This document shows positions 1 to 12,102 of a DNA stretch of 64,000 nucleotides, piece after piece (the first letter of the stretch is position 1; each line of letters opens with the position of its first letter). A program made the position numbers and the translations under genes. This DNA is from Euphorbia lathyris (taxonomy: Eukaryota; Streptophyta; Magnoliopsida; Malpighiales; Euphorbiaceae), in contig NC_088916.1 of NCBI RefSeq assembly GCF_963576675.1, positions 50,717,001 through 50,781,000 on the forward strand, read 5' to 3'. The notes below the pieces were generated by a model, which made no database searches, had not been told where the DNA came from, and saw nothing but the letters and a program-made list of their open reading frames with translations.

Positions 1-239
1 CCACTCAGTTTCACTCTTGACAACCTTTTCGTTGTCAACAGTTTTGTAAGGCACATATGGGCCTTGAACTATTGTAAGTCACGCACTCATGTTTGTAGCT
101 TGAATAAAGTTCTTCATCCTGTTTTTCCAAAAAGTATAATTTGATCCGAAAAACAAGGGAGACGACTAATTGATAATCCCTCAGGGAGTATCTGTGTTGT
201 TTGATTTCCTAGAAGGAAACGAGTGCTGTTCTCAGCCAT
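1..239 (-). pseudogene. Sirevirus-like Copia gag, 5' end, broken
   Basis: Read on the minus strand, an ATG at 239 opens a reading frame that begins MAENST and after about 25 residues resembles the start of Copia/Sirevirus gag proteins (a 'GSNYTFWKNRMKNFIQ' block followed by a 'TIVQGPYVPY' block). The frame is interrupted by a one-base shift near position 145 and by a TGA where gag usually has a Trp codon, near position 80. It lies 50 bases inside a tRNA-type primer site and an LTR end, the right place for gag. The rest of the element lies left of the window. Non-functional as it stands. The clade call is from family resemblance and is inference. Confidence 0.7.
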
Positions 240-289
240 TTATCGGGATCAGCTCAAGATAGTTATATCTTTGAGTAGTGAGCTACTGC

Positions 290-301
290 GTTCTGATACC
301 A
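290..301 (-). other. Primer binding site of the left Copia element
   Basis: On the minus strand this reads TGGTATCAGAAC, nearly the standard plant LTR-retrotransposon site complementary to the 3' end of initiator Met tRNA (TGGTATCAGAGC). It sits two bases after the LTR end ACCAACA, which fixes the element's orientation and the LTR boundary. Confidence 0.8.
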
Positions 302-573
302 CTTGTTGGTCTCGTGTAATTAGTTCCAAGGGGGGGGGTTAGGAACTAATTTAACTTTTTTCATTTAATTATGCTGACTTAATCAATTCTTTAAGTTACT
401 TGACTTAGTTTAGGTCAGCACGGCCGAGAGATGTAAGACAGCTTTAGTCAGATGCTGACTAGAACTGTTTTACTTGTGAGTTGGGAATTAACGCTTGAGG
501 TCAGCTTCCAACTCAGCACCAAGATTACTCAGTGTCAGCTTTTACAATTTATGTCCTGAGCAATTTAATCAAG

Positions 574-578
<5 letters not shown>

Positions 579-625
<47 letters not shown>
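579..625. repeat. (TA)n microsatellite, left flank of inserted element
   Basis: About 47 bases of pure TA repeat. The matching (TA)n on the other side of the insertion is at 2655-2676, so the element sits inside a TA microsatellite or duplicated one on insertion. Confidence 0.9.
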
Positions 626-627
<2 letters not shown>

Positions 628-2654
628 GTGAGATCCAGTGTGACAAGGGGTTAGGGTGTGACAATGAGCTTATTGTGTGACATAACAAAACTACGTAGTT
701 TTGATGATAATTAAAAAGGGCAAGGTGGCAAATTTGTAAATAAAATGAAAAAGATGATAGAGAAAATTGTTTTATTTCTTTTCTTTAAAATACATTTTTC
801 CGACATCTCTAACATCGTTTTTCAAAAAAATTTATACTATTAGACTCGTCTAAATTAGACGGTCATTTTAAGATCCCTGGAGTTCAAGTAAAAAAATTTC
901 CGGTGAACGGAATCCGGGTGGGCGTTTTCCGGCGAGAAAAAAAGTGCCCAGAAAATTCTTATAAAATTCCAAAAAATGTAAAACATTATTCTAAGAAACT
1001 TTAATTCTTGGCTCGAAGCGTAATTGCTTACGGTTAAGTCCTAATAAAATAGTTTCCTTAATTTTATCCATTTTACATGCTTCAACAATTTGTTGGGTCA
1101 AAACTGTAAGGAATCTCGCTTTGAGCCAAGAATTAAAGTTTCTTAAAATGATGTTTTACATGTTTTAAAAAAATTTCATAATTTTCTGGGTACGTTTTTT
1201 TTTGCCCTACTTACATTGTTCCAAATCAGTGTTCCATTTGTTCCAACATAATACTTATATTGTTCCAACAGAAAATTGTTTTATTTGTTTTCTTTAAAAT
1301 ACATTTTCCCGGCATTTTAACCTTGTTTTTCGAAAAATTTTATACTATTAGACTCGTCTAAATTAGACGGTCATTTTAAGATCCCTAAAGCTCAAGTAAA
1401 AAAAATTCTGGTGAACGGAATCTGGGTGGGCATTTCTGGCGAGAAACAAAATGTCCAGAAAATTCTCAAAAAATTCCAAAAAATGTAAAATATTATTCTA
1501 AGAAACTTTAATTCTTGGGTCGAAATGATATTTCTTACGGTTTAGTTCCAATAAAACTTGTTCCTTAATTTTATCCATTTTCCATGCTTCAACAATTTAT
1601 TGGGTCAAAACTATAAGGAATCTCGCTTTGAGCCAAAAATTAAAGTTTCTTAAAATGATGTTTTACATGTTTTGGAATTTTTTGATAATTTTCTGGACAC
1701 GTTTTTTATCCTACTTACATTGTTCCAAATCAGTGTACCATTTGTTCCAAATGAGTTTACCATTTGTTCCAACAGAAAAATGTTTTATTTTTTTTCTTTA
1801 AAATACATTTTTCTGATATTTTTAATTTCGTTTTTCGAAAATTTTTATACTATTAGACTCGTCTAAATTAGACGGTCATTTTAAGATCCCTGAAGTTCAA
1901 GTAAAAAAAATTCCGGTGAACGGAATCCGAGTGGTCGTTTTCTGGCAAAAACAAAAGTACCCAAAAAATTCTCAAAAAATTTCCAAAAATGTAAAACATT
2001 ATTCTAAGAAACTTTAATTCTTAGGTCGAAGTGGGATTTCTTACGGTTTTGACCAAATAAATTGTTGAAAAATGTAAAATAGATAAAATTAAGGAAAAAG
2101 TTTTATTGGGACTAAACTGTATGAAATCCTACTTCGATTCAAGAATTAAAGTTTATCCAAATAATGTTTTATATTTTCTGGAATTTTTTGAAAATTTTCT
2201 GGGCACTTTCGGGTTTTTTTTATCGGAAAACGCTCATCTAACCTCCGGATTCCGTTGATTTGGGACTAAACCGTATGGAATCTCACTTTGAGTCAAGAAT
2301 TAAAGTTTCTCAGAATAATGTTTTACATTTTCTGAAATTTTTTGAGAATTTTTTGGACATTGTTTTCTCACAGAAAAACAGATCGCCGGATTCCGTTCAC
2401 CGGAAATTTTTTTACCCGAGCTTCTGGAATCTTAAAATGACGGTCTAATTAAGACGAGTCCAACGGTATAAAATTTTTTGAAAAACGAGGTTGGAAAAAT
2501 TGGGAAAATTCATTTTAAAGAAAAAAAATAAAAGAATTTTCCCTTTCCTTTTATTTACAAATTTGCCACCTTCCTCTGATTAATTACAAAATTGGTCTTT
2601 ATCACACAATAAGGCTTGTCATACCATAAGAGATGTGTCACACCTGATCTCTTC
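626..2654 (+). mobile_element. (TA)n-targeting non-autonomous element, copy 1
   Basis: A 2.0-kb non-coding element with (TA)n on both sides. The ends are imperfect inverted repeats: left GGGTGAGATCCAGTGTGACA, right end in reverse GAAGAGATCAGGTGTGACAC, each followed by a TATTGTGTGA block and a GGCAAATTTGTAAATAAAA block. Inside, a unit of roughly 500 bases holding ACTCGTCTAAATTAGACGG occurs three times directly (about 845, 1352, 1857) and once inverted (about 2432-2462). A small palindrome, AAACTACGTAGTTT, lies near 687. No open frame suggests a transposase. The second copy, reversed, is at 23041-26612. Rice 'Micron' elements are a known precedent for (TA)n-flanked elements, but I cannot show homology. 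Confidence 0.8.
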
Positions 2655-3481
2655 TATATATATATATATATATATTGAGAGAGAGTTAGAAATTACTCAG
2701 CACGACTTATCCTGGTTCGGCCTCTCCGCCTACGTCCAGTCCCTCCGGGCTTTTTCAATCCAATACTGAGCTCTTTAAAGGTAGAGCACAAACCGTTTAC
2801 AAGGCAGTTGAATATGCAAGAGTACCTTCCTCTATTCGTCTACTCAACTCCTACTAAGTGCTATAACCGAACACCTAGATTTCTCTACTGTTGAGTACTT
2901 AAAACCGAGTACTCAGCACAACTCTCTCAATTTTACAATTGATACAAACTTGTTATTTCTAGATGAAGAACACTTTAGATGATTACAAAATCAATCTAGC
3001 TTTTACACAGAGATAGAAATTTGGTGTAAGATCTTTTTCTTGTTTGAATGTGCTTTGTATGTTTCTCTTTTTCTCTTTTTGTTTCGACAATTGGCTTTTG
3101 GATCCAAGAATGAACTTGTCCTTTTATAGTTGAGGTCTGAAGCTCTAATGATTTGAATCTGGATCTATCCGTTGAATACAAACGGCTCTTTCTTGCGTCA
3201 TTGTTCTGGTCAGCTTCAGATTTGCAGGCCAATCCTGTCGTCTGAATTTCGTAGGCGTCAGGCTTGTCTTCTTCCTGCAGGTGCGTCTTCTAGTGCCAGT
3301 TCTTCTTTTAGCTAGCGGACAGTTGACCCATACATCTCGAAATTGACTATGTGCGTAATTCCAAGGCTTCTGTTATTGGTGCAGACAGATGTCGGATCTT
3401 GTCTTTTAGCAAACGTATCAATCATGCTGTCCTGACGAACACTCAGCTTGACTTTATTGACGTTGCCTTTGTTCTTTGTTT

Positions 3482-3736
3482 CTGAGTCATATTCTTACTC
3501 AGCTTCCGTGGTCAGCTTCGTCTGTAAGCTTTAGTTTGAAGGAAGACTTTTCTGAGTTGCATTCCATTCAGCTTTCTTTGGTCAGCTTCATTTTTAAGCG
3601 TTTGTTCTGAAGATGACTTTTCTTCTGTTATACTGAGTTGCACTCCACTCAGCTTCTTTGGTTAGCTCCATCTTCAAGCGTTTGTTCTGAAGATGACTTT
3701 TCTTTTATCATACTGAGTTATACTTCACTCAGCTTG
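3482..3736 (-). repeat. Tandem repeats inside the Copia LTR
   Basis: About three diverged copies of a unit near 90 bases, each containing CACTCAGCTTC, GGTCAGCTTCAT-like and GTTTGTTCTGAAGATGACTTT blocks. Subrepeats are common in U3 regions of plant LTRs and may act as enhancer elements; that role is inference. Confidence 0.7.
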
Positions 3737-3934
3737 TGCTGTGTTCTCATGCTGACTTCGTCCTGTCTTATTTTTTTTATTTCTGTTTGCATGTATACTT
3801 ATACTCAACATTGAACAAACATATTAGTACAATTAAATCAAAGCACTTAAATTTAATTGCCTCTTAATCATGGATTAACTTAAATTATTTTGTCAAATCA
3901 AAATCATGTGGAAAGGTGTTTCAACAGCCACCTT

Positions 3935-4330
3935 GTGAAAAAAACTGGTGTTCCTATCACCTTACTTAAGACATTTAATTATGCTCTTTTCCCACATAAA
4001 ATTCTCTTTGCGTGAGCCTGAAGCTCTATTTGATTACTATCATCAGTGAGACCAAAGCTACGAATTTCGAACTGAATCTAGGAGAGACTATTAGTTGCCA
4101 TTCCGATGTTGTAGTCAACGTGCCCAAAATTCCACTCCTTGAGGATACGACGAAGACAACGGAGCTTGTGCTTTAACAACTGCATAGGAGGCACCGAAAT
4201 GGGTGAAATCTTCCACTAGATTGTAATCAACTCATGGAGACTGAGGTGATAAAACCAAATGGAAAGAAAACGTAATTTGGAAACCTTATGATCCCCAATT
4301 GAGCTTGAAAATTCTCATCAGGTTTTCTGG
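3935..4330 (-). pseudogene. LINE ORF2 fragment (endonuclease to RT linker)
   Basis: On the minus strand a frame with stops reads like the segment of plant L1 ORF2 just before reverse transcriptase: a GDHK block, then 'PPMQLLKHKLRCLRRILKEW', then an IQ-rich stretch and a 'GTPVFFTRW' block. Several in-frame stops show it is dead. It lies directly beside the Copia LTR boundary at 3926. Assignment is by recognition of the conserved spacing, not by search. Confidence 0.55.
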
Positions 4331-5200
4331 GATCCTGGAGCAATGCCTTTTCGTATGAAGCTTTTTCAAAAGCTTCATGTCTGAACAGGTGAGTTATGCT
4401 TGAAAAGTCTGTCGAGAGAGTTGATTTTGGAGGGTTTGTGATTATATCTTTGATGTAAAAATTTCGAATGAATTATATGACAAGATTACAAGTGTCAAAA
4501 TCATATATAGATTATTAAAAATTGACGTATATTTTTTTATTAGTTACATGTCTTCATATTTTTTATTGTTATTTTATTAGCACGTGACGATTTTGACATT
4601 TAAATTTGATAAATTTTAGTTTAAAAATTTGTTCTTATTTATTTTTCTTTTTTAATCTAATTAATTATTTTGACATACGAGAGTTTATGTGACAAATAAA
4701 CTTCAAGACGTGTGACATGTCAAGCTCATATGTCAAAATATCATTACATATGAGGAATGATAACAGTTTGTCAAGTCTCCATATAAATTCGATAAAATTT
4801 CATCAATTAGAATAACTAAAGTGCTAAATGTAACCGAATAATAAATCACAGATCAAATGACAATTTGAAATAGTTCAGGAACTCAATAACACCTTAAGCC
4901 TTCTTAAAATGAAAAACCATATAATTAACATGTTTGTCAGTTTGATTTCTTAGACATGGTTTTTGGGCTTTACAATTACTTTTGTACGAAGGCTTTGAAT
5001 GGGAGAACTTTATTCTCCTTTTTACAAACTTTATCGGAGGCCATTGTATGTAGCCGACAAAAACGGAAGAACCGAACCATATTCGTTAAATGTGCTCAAA
5101 ATCAAAACTAATTAATCTTAAACAAAACTATCAATAAAACCAAGAATACTAATTGTAATTAATATCCAAGTGGGGAATCCATACGGAAAAATGTAAAGTC
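4331..5200. other. AT-rich upstream region of the first EF-hand gene
   Basis: No gene or clear transposon end was seen. The sequence is AT-rich; it holds an interval repeating 'gtcaaaat' and 'tgacat' words between about 4480 and 4760, probably an old MITE, and then the promoter of the gene at 5289. Confidence 0.4.
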
Positions 5201-5207
5201 TATAAAA
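5201..5207 (+). promoter_or_regulatory. TATA box of the first EF-hand gene
   Basis: TATAAAA, 88 bases upstream of the ATG at 5289. An in-frame ATG at 5211 lies only 10 bases downstream of this box, before a normal plant transcription start (25-35 bases from TATA), so the later ATG is preferred. Confidence 0.7.
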
Positions 5208-5288
5208 AGCATGAAACAGGCAATACACATCTTGCCTTTCATATCTCTTCCCTCACCACATCCATATATCAGATTTTCCTCGGAGAAC

Positions 5289-5564
5289 ATGCCTCTTACA
5301 GTGCCAAAATCAGCAAGCGGGAGCATATCTTTGACAGAAGGTCAGCTGAAGGCTATCTTCAAAGAAAACGACACGAATCGCGACGGAAAACTGAGCAAAG
5401 AAGAGGTTAAAAAAGCATTTAGACAACTAGGCTCTCGCATGCCCAATTGGAGAGTCAATCGGGCACTTCGCCATGCTGATACCGATGGCGACGGTGAAAT
5501 TACTGAGAAAGAGCTCAATGATCTTGTTAAGTATGCTGTTAAACTTGAATATTGTCTTAATTAA
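5289..5564 (+). CDS. Small two-EF-hand calcium-binding protein
   Basis: Single-exon gene for a 91-residue protein, probably a cytosolic Ca2+ sensor of the CML-like type. Two canonical EF-hand loops are visible: residues 28-39 (DTNRDGKLSKEE) and 64-75 (DTDGDGEITEKE), with acidic or Asn ligands at loop positions 1, 3 and 5, Gly at 6, a hydrophobic residue at 8 and Glu at 12, so both should bind calcium. No signal peptide or membrane segment is seen in the 91-residue form. The frame extends 26 codons upstream to an ATG at 5211, but that ATG lies too close to the TATA box to be in the mRNA. The protein resembles the 91-residue EF-hand protein at 30493 in length and layout. Target proteins are unknown. 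Confidence 0.88.
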   Translation: MPLTVPKSASGSISLTEGQLKAIFKENDTNRDGKLSKEEVKKAFRQLGSRMPNWRVNRALRHADTDGDGEITEKELNDLVKYAVKLEYCLN

Positions 5565-7761
5565 CCTTTTCTTTTCTTCCTTTTAAGCTTGTTTTTCTTA
5601 TATATAATGCTTGAAGGCATGTCTAAGCTTCAAGTTTATATTTACTGCTCACTATAAGTTTGTATGTGTTTTTATGATTAGTAATGTCAACTTGCTTTTC
5701 TCTCTATTATGTATTTCATTATTGGAGCGTTTCAAATCACATTTTGGATGAAATTCAATCCGTTTTAAGGATACTGGTTATTCCGATTTTGGTGTAACAA
5801 GTCCTTCGTATTTAATTTCAACGCGTTCAAGCATTGATCTTTTATATTGTCATATTAAGTTTCTGCTTGTCAAATTAGTTAGTTGTAAAAATAAAAATCT
5901 ATTAATACAGTGTTACTCAATTCATACGTCTTAGATTTTATGTTTTACATAAAAATAAAAAATAAAAATAAAAATTATAGTTTCTCTACTACCACATCAC
6001 ACATGTAATAAATTGTTTTTCAACTTTTTAAAAATATAAATTTGGATTATTGCAATTGAAATAAATAACGTCATGTTAATCGAGTTTTATGTTAAAAGCT
6101 GATCTTTCTAATTTTTATGAGTTTAATATAACCAAAAGTAATAATAATAATAAATTATTGGTTTAATATGTTGAAATAAAAAATTATAAACGAATAAATA
6201 CACTAAAATCAGAATGATCATGGCTTTTAGTTGGAAAGAAAAACTAAATAAATAAATAAAAATTTAAACATACTATTTTATTTTAGAAAGGTAAATTTTA
6301 TTTAAACTACTAATTCAAGATAAAAATGGTCATCTCATCATGAAAAGTTTTAAAAGACAACTATTATTTCCTCTAAAAGAGCAAATACAGAGTAAATACA
6401 ATCCATTTTAAGACAAAATTTTGCAAATTAAGAAATCACTAAATAACGCTTTAAAATAGAACACTATCATATAATCTTCTCCTTAATAACTAATTCTCAC
6501 AATATTCACTCTCTTCTCATGCACTGTATTACAATTAAATTTGTAAAATTGTGCAATTTTTTCTTTATTTTTATCAAATATTTTCTTATAAATTTTCCAT
6601 ATTCTTGGAAAGATAAGTAATGGATGAAAATATGAATGAAATTAAGTAAAAACAAATTATTCATGATTTTTCTCCTCCTTTAAACAATATATATATAGCA
6701 CTATTTATTTATTTATTTATTTATTACTGTTTTATAAATCTAATGAATTCAGTATATTAAAATAACTATTTTCTTAGACAAGAAGAACCGGCTGGCCATC
6801 TTTCTCCTCCCTTTCTTCTTTTCTATTTCTTTTCTTTTATTTGTCTTCAAATCTTCCTCTTTGTTGTGGATCTACTTTGAGGAAGAAGGAAATTCATTCT
6901 TCCTCCTCTCATCGGGTTAGGTTTACGGTATTTTTTAATTGTATTTTTTTTAATCAGTGTTTATATATTTTATTGGATTTCGTTTATCCATTTGAATTGT
7001 ATCTTCTCTCAATTATTATGCTATTTATATCTTTTTCAGATTTAGCAAGAGCAGAAACGATTTATTTTATACGTGGATTAATATATCTACGTGGTTGCAA
7101 TAAAAGAAAGGACTCAGATCCGAATGTCCGGAATTGCTTAAATGATGAAGATTGGATTGCAGTTGCTTTTCTGTGGATTTGGATTTCCACAGCTTATCCA
7201 AAATTGGTGAAATCTCAACCATCCACACTGATTGAGATTTCACCAATTTTGGATATGCAGAGGGGCAGATGTTATCAAATAATAGGTTAGAGGTAAAAAA
7301 AATGAGCATTTTGGATAAGTCATGATCAAATGTTTCCAAATAATAGGTAAAGAGCCAAAAAATCAACACACGAATAGTGATTTAAGCGGCTAATTATACT
7401 ACTAAGAACACTTTTTTATTTAAGTATCAAATTGAACGAATTAATTAATTTTACGATTATGATAAATTATACTCTATCCATTCCATAATATTTGTCTTTC
7501 TAAAGAATTTTTTTATTCCATAATACATGACATTTTGATTCCATCCATGCATATTAATTGACTTTTACCAAATATATTCCTATTTAAGTTGTCCTTTTAT
7601 TTTAGGAATAGTTAAAAATTAATTAATTGATATAATTAATATAAGGATAACAAAGTTTTTTAGTTAAAATTAATTATATTTTTTAATTCTCGTGTCTCTT
7701 AACGTTAAAGGGATAATGGTAGAAGTATTGACTAATCTGAATTAATTAATTAATTAATTAA
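5565..7761. other. AT-rich intergenic DNA
   Basis: No convincing gene. Contents are AT-rich runs, poly-A/T stretches and an ATTT repeat near 6703-6725. At 7192-7256 a short inverted repeat is built on 'aaattggtgaaatctcaacc' and its complement. Frames here start at non-ATG codons or are low-complexity. Confidence 0.5.
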
Positions 7762-7770
7762 TTAATTATT

Positions 7771-8793
7771 GGGATAATTACTAATTTGACCCAATCAAGG
7801 ACCCCAATTTACATATCTAACCCACCTTGTCTCAAAGTTACCAAATTAGACATTTTCACCCATTTTGGACAAAACTAACCTTAGTTCTATTTGATGAAGC
7901 GATCTTCTTCTTCCTCCTCTTCCTTCTCCTCCGCTTCATCCGCTTCTTCTTCTTCTTCTTCTTCTTCTTCTTCTTGTTCTTCTTCTTCTTCTCTGTTTTA
8001 ACTTCTTCTTCAGTTCATCTTCTTCAATTTCTGATACCAATCGTTAGCGATTTTTGAGATTTTTGACATATTATATTCAATTTCCCGTACAAATGGTATA
8101 TTTTTTGCTTATACGCTTGCTTTTCTCGTTGGTTTTCCCTCTTTCATCATCTGTAATGGTATCGTTTCAATTTCCTCTATTTTTCCATTTTCCTCCATTG
8201 ATGTCGCATTTGTGACGAAATTGTCGCATTTCGTCACAAATGCGACAAGAACTGTCGCATTTCGTCGCAAATGCGACAAGAGTTGTCGCATTAACAAATG
8301 CGACAGTTCTTGTCGCATTTGCGACGAAATGCGACAATTTCGTCACAAATGCGACAACAATTGACGAAAATGAAAATAAAATTATGGAAAATAGAGGAAA
8401 TTGAAACGATACCATTAAAGATGAAGAAAGAGGAAAAACCAACGAGAAAAGCAAGCGTATAAGCAAAAAATATACCATTTGTACGGGAAATTGAACATAA
8501 TATGTCAAAAATCTCAAAAATCGCTAACGATTGGTATAAGAAATTGAAGAAGATGAAGAAGTTGAAACGAAGAAGAAGAAGAAGAACAATAAGAAGAAGA
8601 AGAACAAGAAGCGGATGAAGCGGAGGAAGAAGAAGAAGAAGAAGAAGAAGAAGAAGATCGATCGATTCATCAAATAGAACTAAGGTTAGTTTTGTCCAAA
8701 ATGGGTGAAAGTGTCTAATTTGGTAACTTTGAGGTAAGGTGGGTTAGATATGTAAATTGGAGTCTTTGATTGGGTCAGATTAGTAATTATCCC
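7771..8793. mobile_element. Mutator-like foldback element, near-perfect 1-kb hairpin
   Basis: The two halves are inverted copies of each other almost end to end. The termini read GGGATAATTACTAATTTGAC at the left and the same with one change in reverse at the right. Both sides have the 9-bp direct repeat TTAATTATT (7762-7770 and 8794-8802), typical of Mutator-like insertions. The arms hold a (CTT)n/(GAA)n tract and the centre is built from inverted TGTCGCATTT units near 8200-8360. There is no transposase. The transcript would fold into a long double-stranded stem, a likely small-RNA source. Confidence 0.9.
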
Positions 8794-8972
8794 TTAATTA
8801 TTTAAGAGTTGTGCACTTAAGTGATGAATTTGAGTATGTAGCCAAAAGTTTTTGGACACAGAGGGAGAGAAAAAATCTGCACACTAAAAGGCCTACTTAG
8901 ATATAACTAAAACTCTGAACCTACTATTCAATTTTGCAACTTTAATCAATATTCTAATACAAATATAATTTA

Positions 8973-9446
8973 GGAAAAAGTACCAAATAAAATATGTGGT
9001 TTGCCCAATTTGTAAACAGAGACATATGGTTTAAAAGTTTATAAATAAAAGTCTGTGATATGTTTTATTTACAATTACACAGTTAAGTTCTGATTACAAT
9101 TAAATATATTTTTATTCTAAAAAATTATTCTTACATATCAGTAAAATAGAACCTCGAAAAAAACAATTTTCTAAATCGAAACAATAAATAATATGGTGGA
9201 ATTTTACGTTTTTTTTTACTAATATGATAGTTTATGAACTAAATTGATATTTAAGTTCATTTTACACCGTTGTAATTTGATTTTGGAATCTGTGTTTTGT
9301 CAATATATAAATGTAATTGAAAAAACAAATTAAATTGTCATGAATTACTTAAAATTTAATTTTAAATACGTTGTTTTGTAAAAAAAAGACATATCATATA
9401 TCTCTATTTACAAATAAGGCAAACTATTTTTTTCCGTACTTTACCC
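8973..9446. mobile_element. Foldback MITE with 9-bp target duplication
   Basis: Diverged inverted ends: GGAAAAAGTACCAAATAAAA at the left, GGGTAAAGTACGGAAAAAAA in reverse at the right, followed by GTGGTTTGCC / AGTTTGCC blocks. Flanking 9-bp duplications are identical: TATAATTTA at 8964-8972 and 9447-9455. Related to the 32511 and 33667 elements by its GGG(T/A)AAAGT start. Non-coding. Confidence 0.8.
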
Positions 9447-9657
9447 TATAATTTATTCAACAAAATATAATAAAGGTTTTCAACAAAATCATAAAGTTGT
9501 TGTTTAGAAAAAATCTTACCAAATATTCACTTATTTGGGGTAGAAACAATTAAAAATCCTCTAAAAAGAAGAATTAAAAAAATGCTCTTATTTTATTTTA
9601 TTTTTTTGAAAGGAAACATTCTCTTAATTAAAAACCTTCAGTTTTTGCATTTTTTTA

Positions 9658-10034
9658 GACTAAATAATTTATTAGTCCCCTAGTTTTTACCTAACACATT
9701 GTTTAATCCCCTTACTTTGAAAAACACATTTTAACGTCCCTATCTTTTGCCAATATTAACCTTATGGTCATTTTATCTATTTTTTTAGATTTTTAACCGA
9801 ATATATCTTAGCTTTTAGGACAACCACGGTACAATACAAGTTGACCATGTTACTCTATTATTTTATATATATCTGTTTATGCTAAAATATAACGATTACA
9901 AATCTAAAAAAATTAAACAAAATGACCAAAAGGTTAATATTGACAAGAGTTAGAGACCTTATAATGTGTTTTTCAAAATAGATGGACTAAACAGTGTGTT
10001 AGGTAAAAACTAGGGGATTAATAAATTATTTACC
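9658..10034. mobile_element. Foldback MITE, TAAATAATTTATTAG family
   Basis: The left end has TAAATAATTTATTAGTCCCC then TTTTTACCTAACACA; the right end carries the inverted versions. A run TTTTTTTA on both sides may be the target duplication but is low-complexity. A second copy lies at 49061-49326. Non-coding, probably Mutator-like by analogy with its neighbours. Confidence 0.7.
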
Positions 10035-10043
10035 TTTTTTTAA

Positions 10044-11560
10044 GGAAAAATTACAAAACTTGGTCAAATGGGATGCCCATTTATATATTTAACTCATTTA
10101 CTCAACCTACTACATATCTAGACTGTTTTTATGTGACTTTTCCATAATACCCTCAATATTTACGGTGCGGCTATCTCCCTCCCGCCTGACTTCGCAGATT
10201 CCAGCATGTGCGAAGCCTGCAAAACTAATGTTTGGTTTAGTTGATGATTTTAATTAGCATATGCGAAGTCTGATTTTGTTTTTAACAAAATTCGCTAAGT
10301 GGTATATATCAAAAAATGACAAACAACAACGGATTCTAACATTAAAATCATAACATTATCAAAATTCGCAACAAGATTGCCACAATAACAACATTAACAT
10401 CATAACATTATCAAAATTTACAACAAGATTGCCACAATAAACTCTTAACAAATCACTTCAAAGTGAACCTGACTAATCTGGACGGAAATTTCACCCTTTA
10501 CAGGAAGTCCAAACTTTTTGGGATGAGAAATGGAAGTCCAGATTTTTTGGGATGGACGTGTCCTATGGTGCACACCAAGATTGGCACAATCTCTCCTAAC
10601 GAATCACTTTAAAATGAATGTGCCAATCTTGAGGGAAGTTAATCACTATACCAGAAGGAAATTCATCTCCTCTGCACCCCAATACGCCGTCTTCCAGAAA
10701 GGGATGTTATGTATTCAACCACCTTCAGGAAAAATTAATCGTGTTAGGCAGGAAAAATGACGATTTGGCTTCACGAAATGAGGATTATCGAAGCATGCGA
10801 ATGTAAATGTGGAGGGAAGAGGGTGATTTTACTTAGCGAATCGATGTTTTCGTGAAGTCTGCGAGGTCTGAAATGTGACGATCTACGCCGCATATCAATA
10901 CTTTCGCGAAGCCTACGACTGAAATCATGAACTTTCCTACTCGCAGACTTCGTGAAATAATCTATTCGCGAAATAGATCGTCACGTTTCAGGCTATTTCT
11001 CATCGCAGATCTTCGCGAAACCATCGACTACGCGAAGTGATTTCATGGAAAAACGCAGAGAAAATAGTAGATACTTACATTTTTCGTGTCTTTTACCCCT
11101 AAAAGCAACAATAACAACATGATAAACTGGGAAAAACGATGGAAATAACGTATAATAACCATTTTTTTGATGGTAACAAAAAGAAAGAAACCAAGTAACG
11201 AGCAGAAACAGGAAGATGAAGAACCATGACTTCGTTTTCTAGGATTAGGAAGATGAAGAATCAAGAAATGAAGAGAGGAAGAAGAGAAATACATTGTGAT
11301 TTGGAAAAATGGTGTAGATTTCGTGCAATTTAAAGAAAGATAGGAAGATCAAAAGTCTGAGAATCATTAATGAATGAGTTGTCAACCGTTTCGCGTAACT
11401 AAAGAGAATGGGGCATGACAGTTCGCATAAGGGGAGAAGAGGAAAGGTTGGAGGTATTATAGAAAAGTCACACAAAAACAGTCTAGATATGTAGTAGGTT
11501 GAGTAAATGGGTTAAATATGTAAATGAACCTCCAATTTGACATAGTTTTATAATTTTCCC
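10044..11560. mobile_element. Long inverted-repeat element with 1.3-kb unique interior
   Basis: Inverted ends of about 110 bases: left GGAAAAATTACAAAACTTGG, right in reverse GGGAAAATTATAAAACTATG, both followed by a CATTTACTCAACCTACTACA block. The target duplication is unclear (TTTTTTTAA against TTTTCTTTA). The interior is less AT-rich than its surroundings; it has direct repeats of about 48 bases at 10345-10440 (AACATTATCAAAATT... GATTGCCACAATAA) and many TTCGCGAA/CGAAG words at 10780-11045. The interior may be captured DNA; no protein was recognised. Confidence 0.65.
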
Positions 11561-12093
11561 TTTTCTTTATCGTCTTCGAACCACTCGTGAATGGTTCCAC
11601 ATTTTTCTTTCAATACCCTCTTTACAATTGGTATATTTATTTCCTTTAATATAGTGAATTTATGTGTTGTTTTTAAAAAAAAAAAAAATTAGAAAGTATT
11701 GTAAACATTACAGTTTTTTTTATATAGAAGAAGAATAATTGTTTCATTTATGAAAAAAATAATATATTTTAATATACGTAATTAAAAAAATTAAAATTTT
11801 GAACTATATCAGAAAAAATTGAATCTGAATTTTTAATATTATATATCGTAATAGAGTAATAATAGACTGTATTTAAAATTATTTTTGATACAACTGTAAA
11901 AAAAATACACTTCAACCAGGATTCCATTCATAAGTTTAGATAAGAATGTTTTAAATTATCTGGAATAGATAGAAAGAATATTGTAGGTGTCAGTTTATCT
12001 GTAGCTTGGAAAATGCTAACCATAATTTATTCTAAAAGAATAATTGATTTATTTACTCACTCGTGTTTCATGAACATGAATATGAAATTTGTT
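11561..12093. other. AT-rich intergenic DNA, no gene seen
   Basis: Poly-A/T runs and unique AT-rich sequence between two transposons. No open frame or transposon end could be supported. Confidence 0.5.
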
Positions 12094-12102
12094 TAATATA
12101 TA

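Larger units (their letters stand above)
304..3926 (-). mobile_element. 5' LTR of Sirevirus-like Copia element, interrupted
   Basis: The LTR reads TGTTGAAACACC at its minus-strand start (3926) and ends ACCAACA at 304, followed by the primer site. Close to the end it has the C-rich block typical of Sirevirus LTRs (a run of nine G on the + strand at about 331). The LTR itself is about 1.5 kb; the remaining 2 kb is a later insertion flanked by (TA)n (579-2676). An LTR with similar TGTTGAAA start and C-rich end lies at 44088. The 3' LTR and its target duplication are outside the window. Confidence 0.7.

Noticed and set aside
5211..5288. Upstream in-frame ATG of the first EF-hand gene
   Set aside because: It lies 10 bases from the start of the TATA box, so it should precede the transcription start.
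7827..8057. Open frame rich in Phe/Leu
   Set aside because: It is the translation of the (CTT)n tract in one arm of a foldback element.
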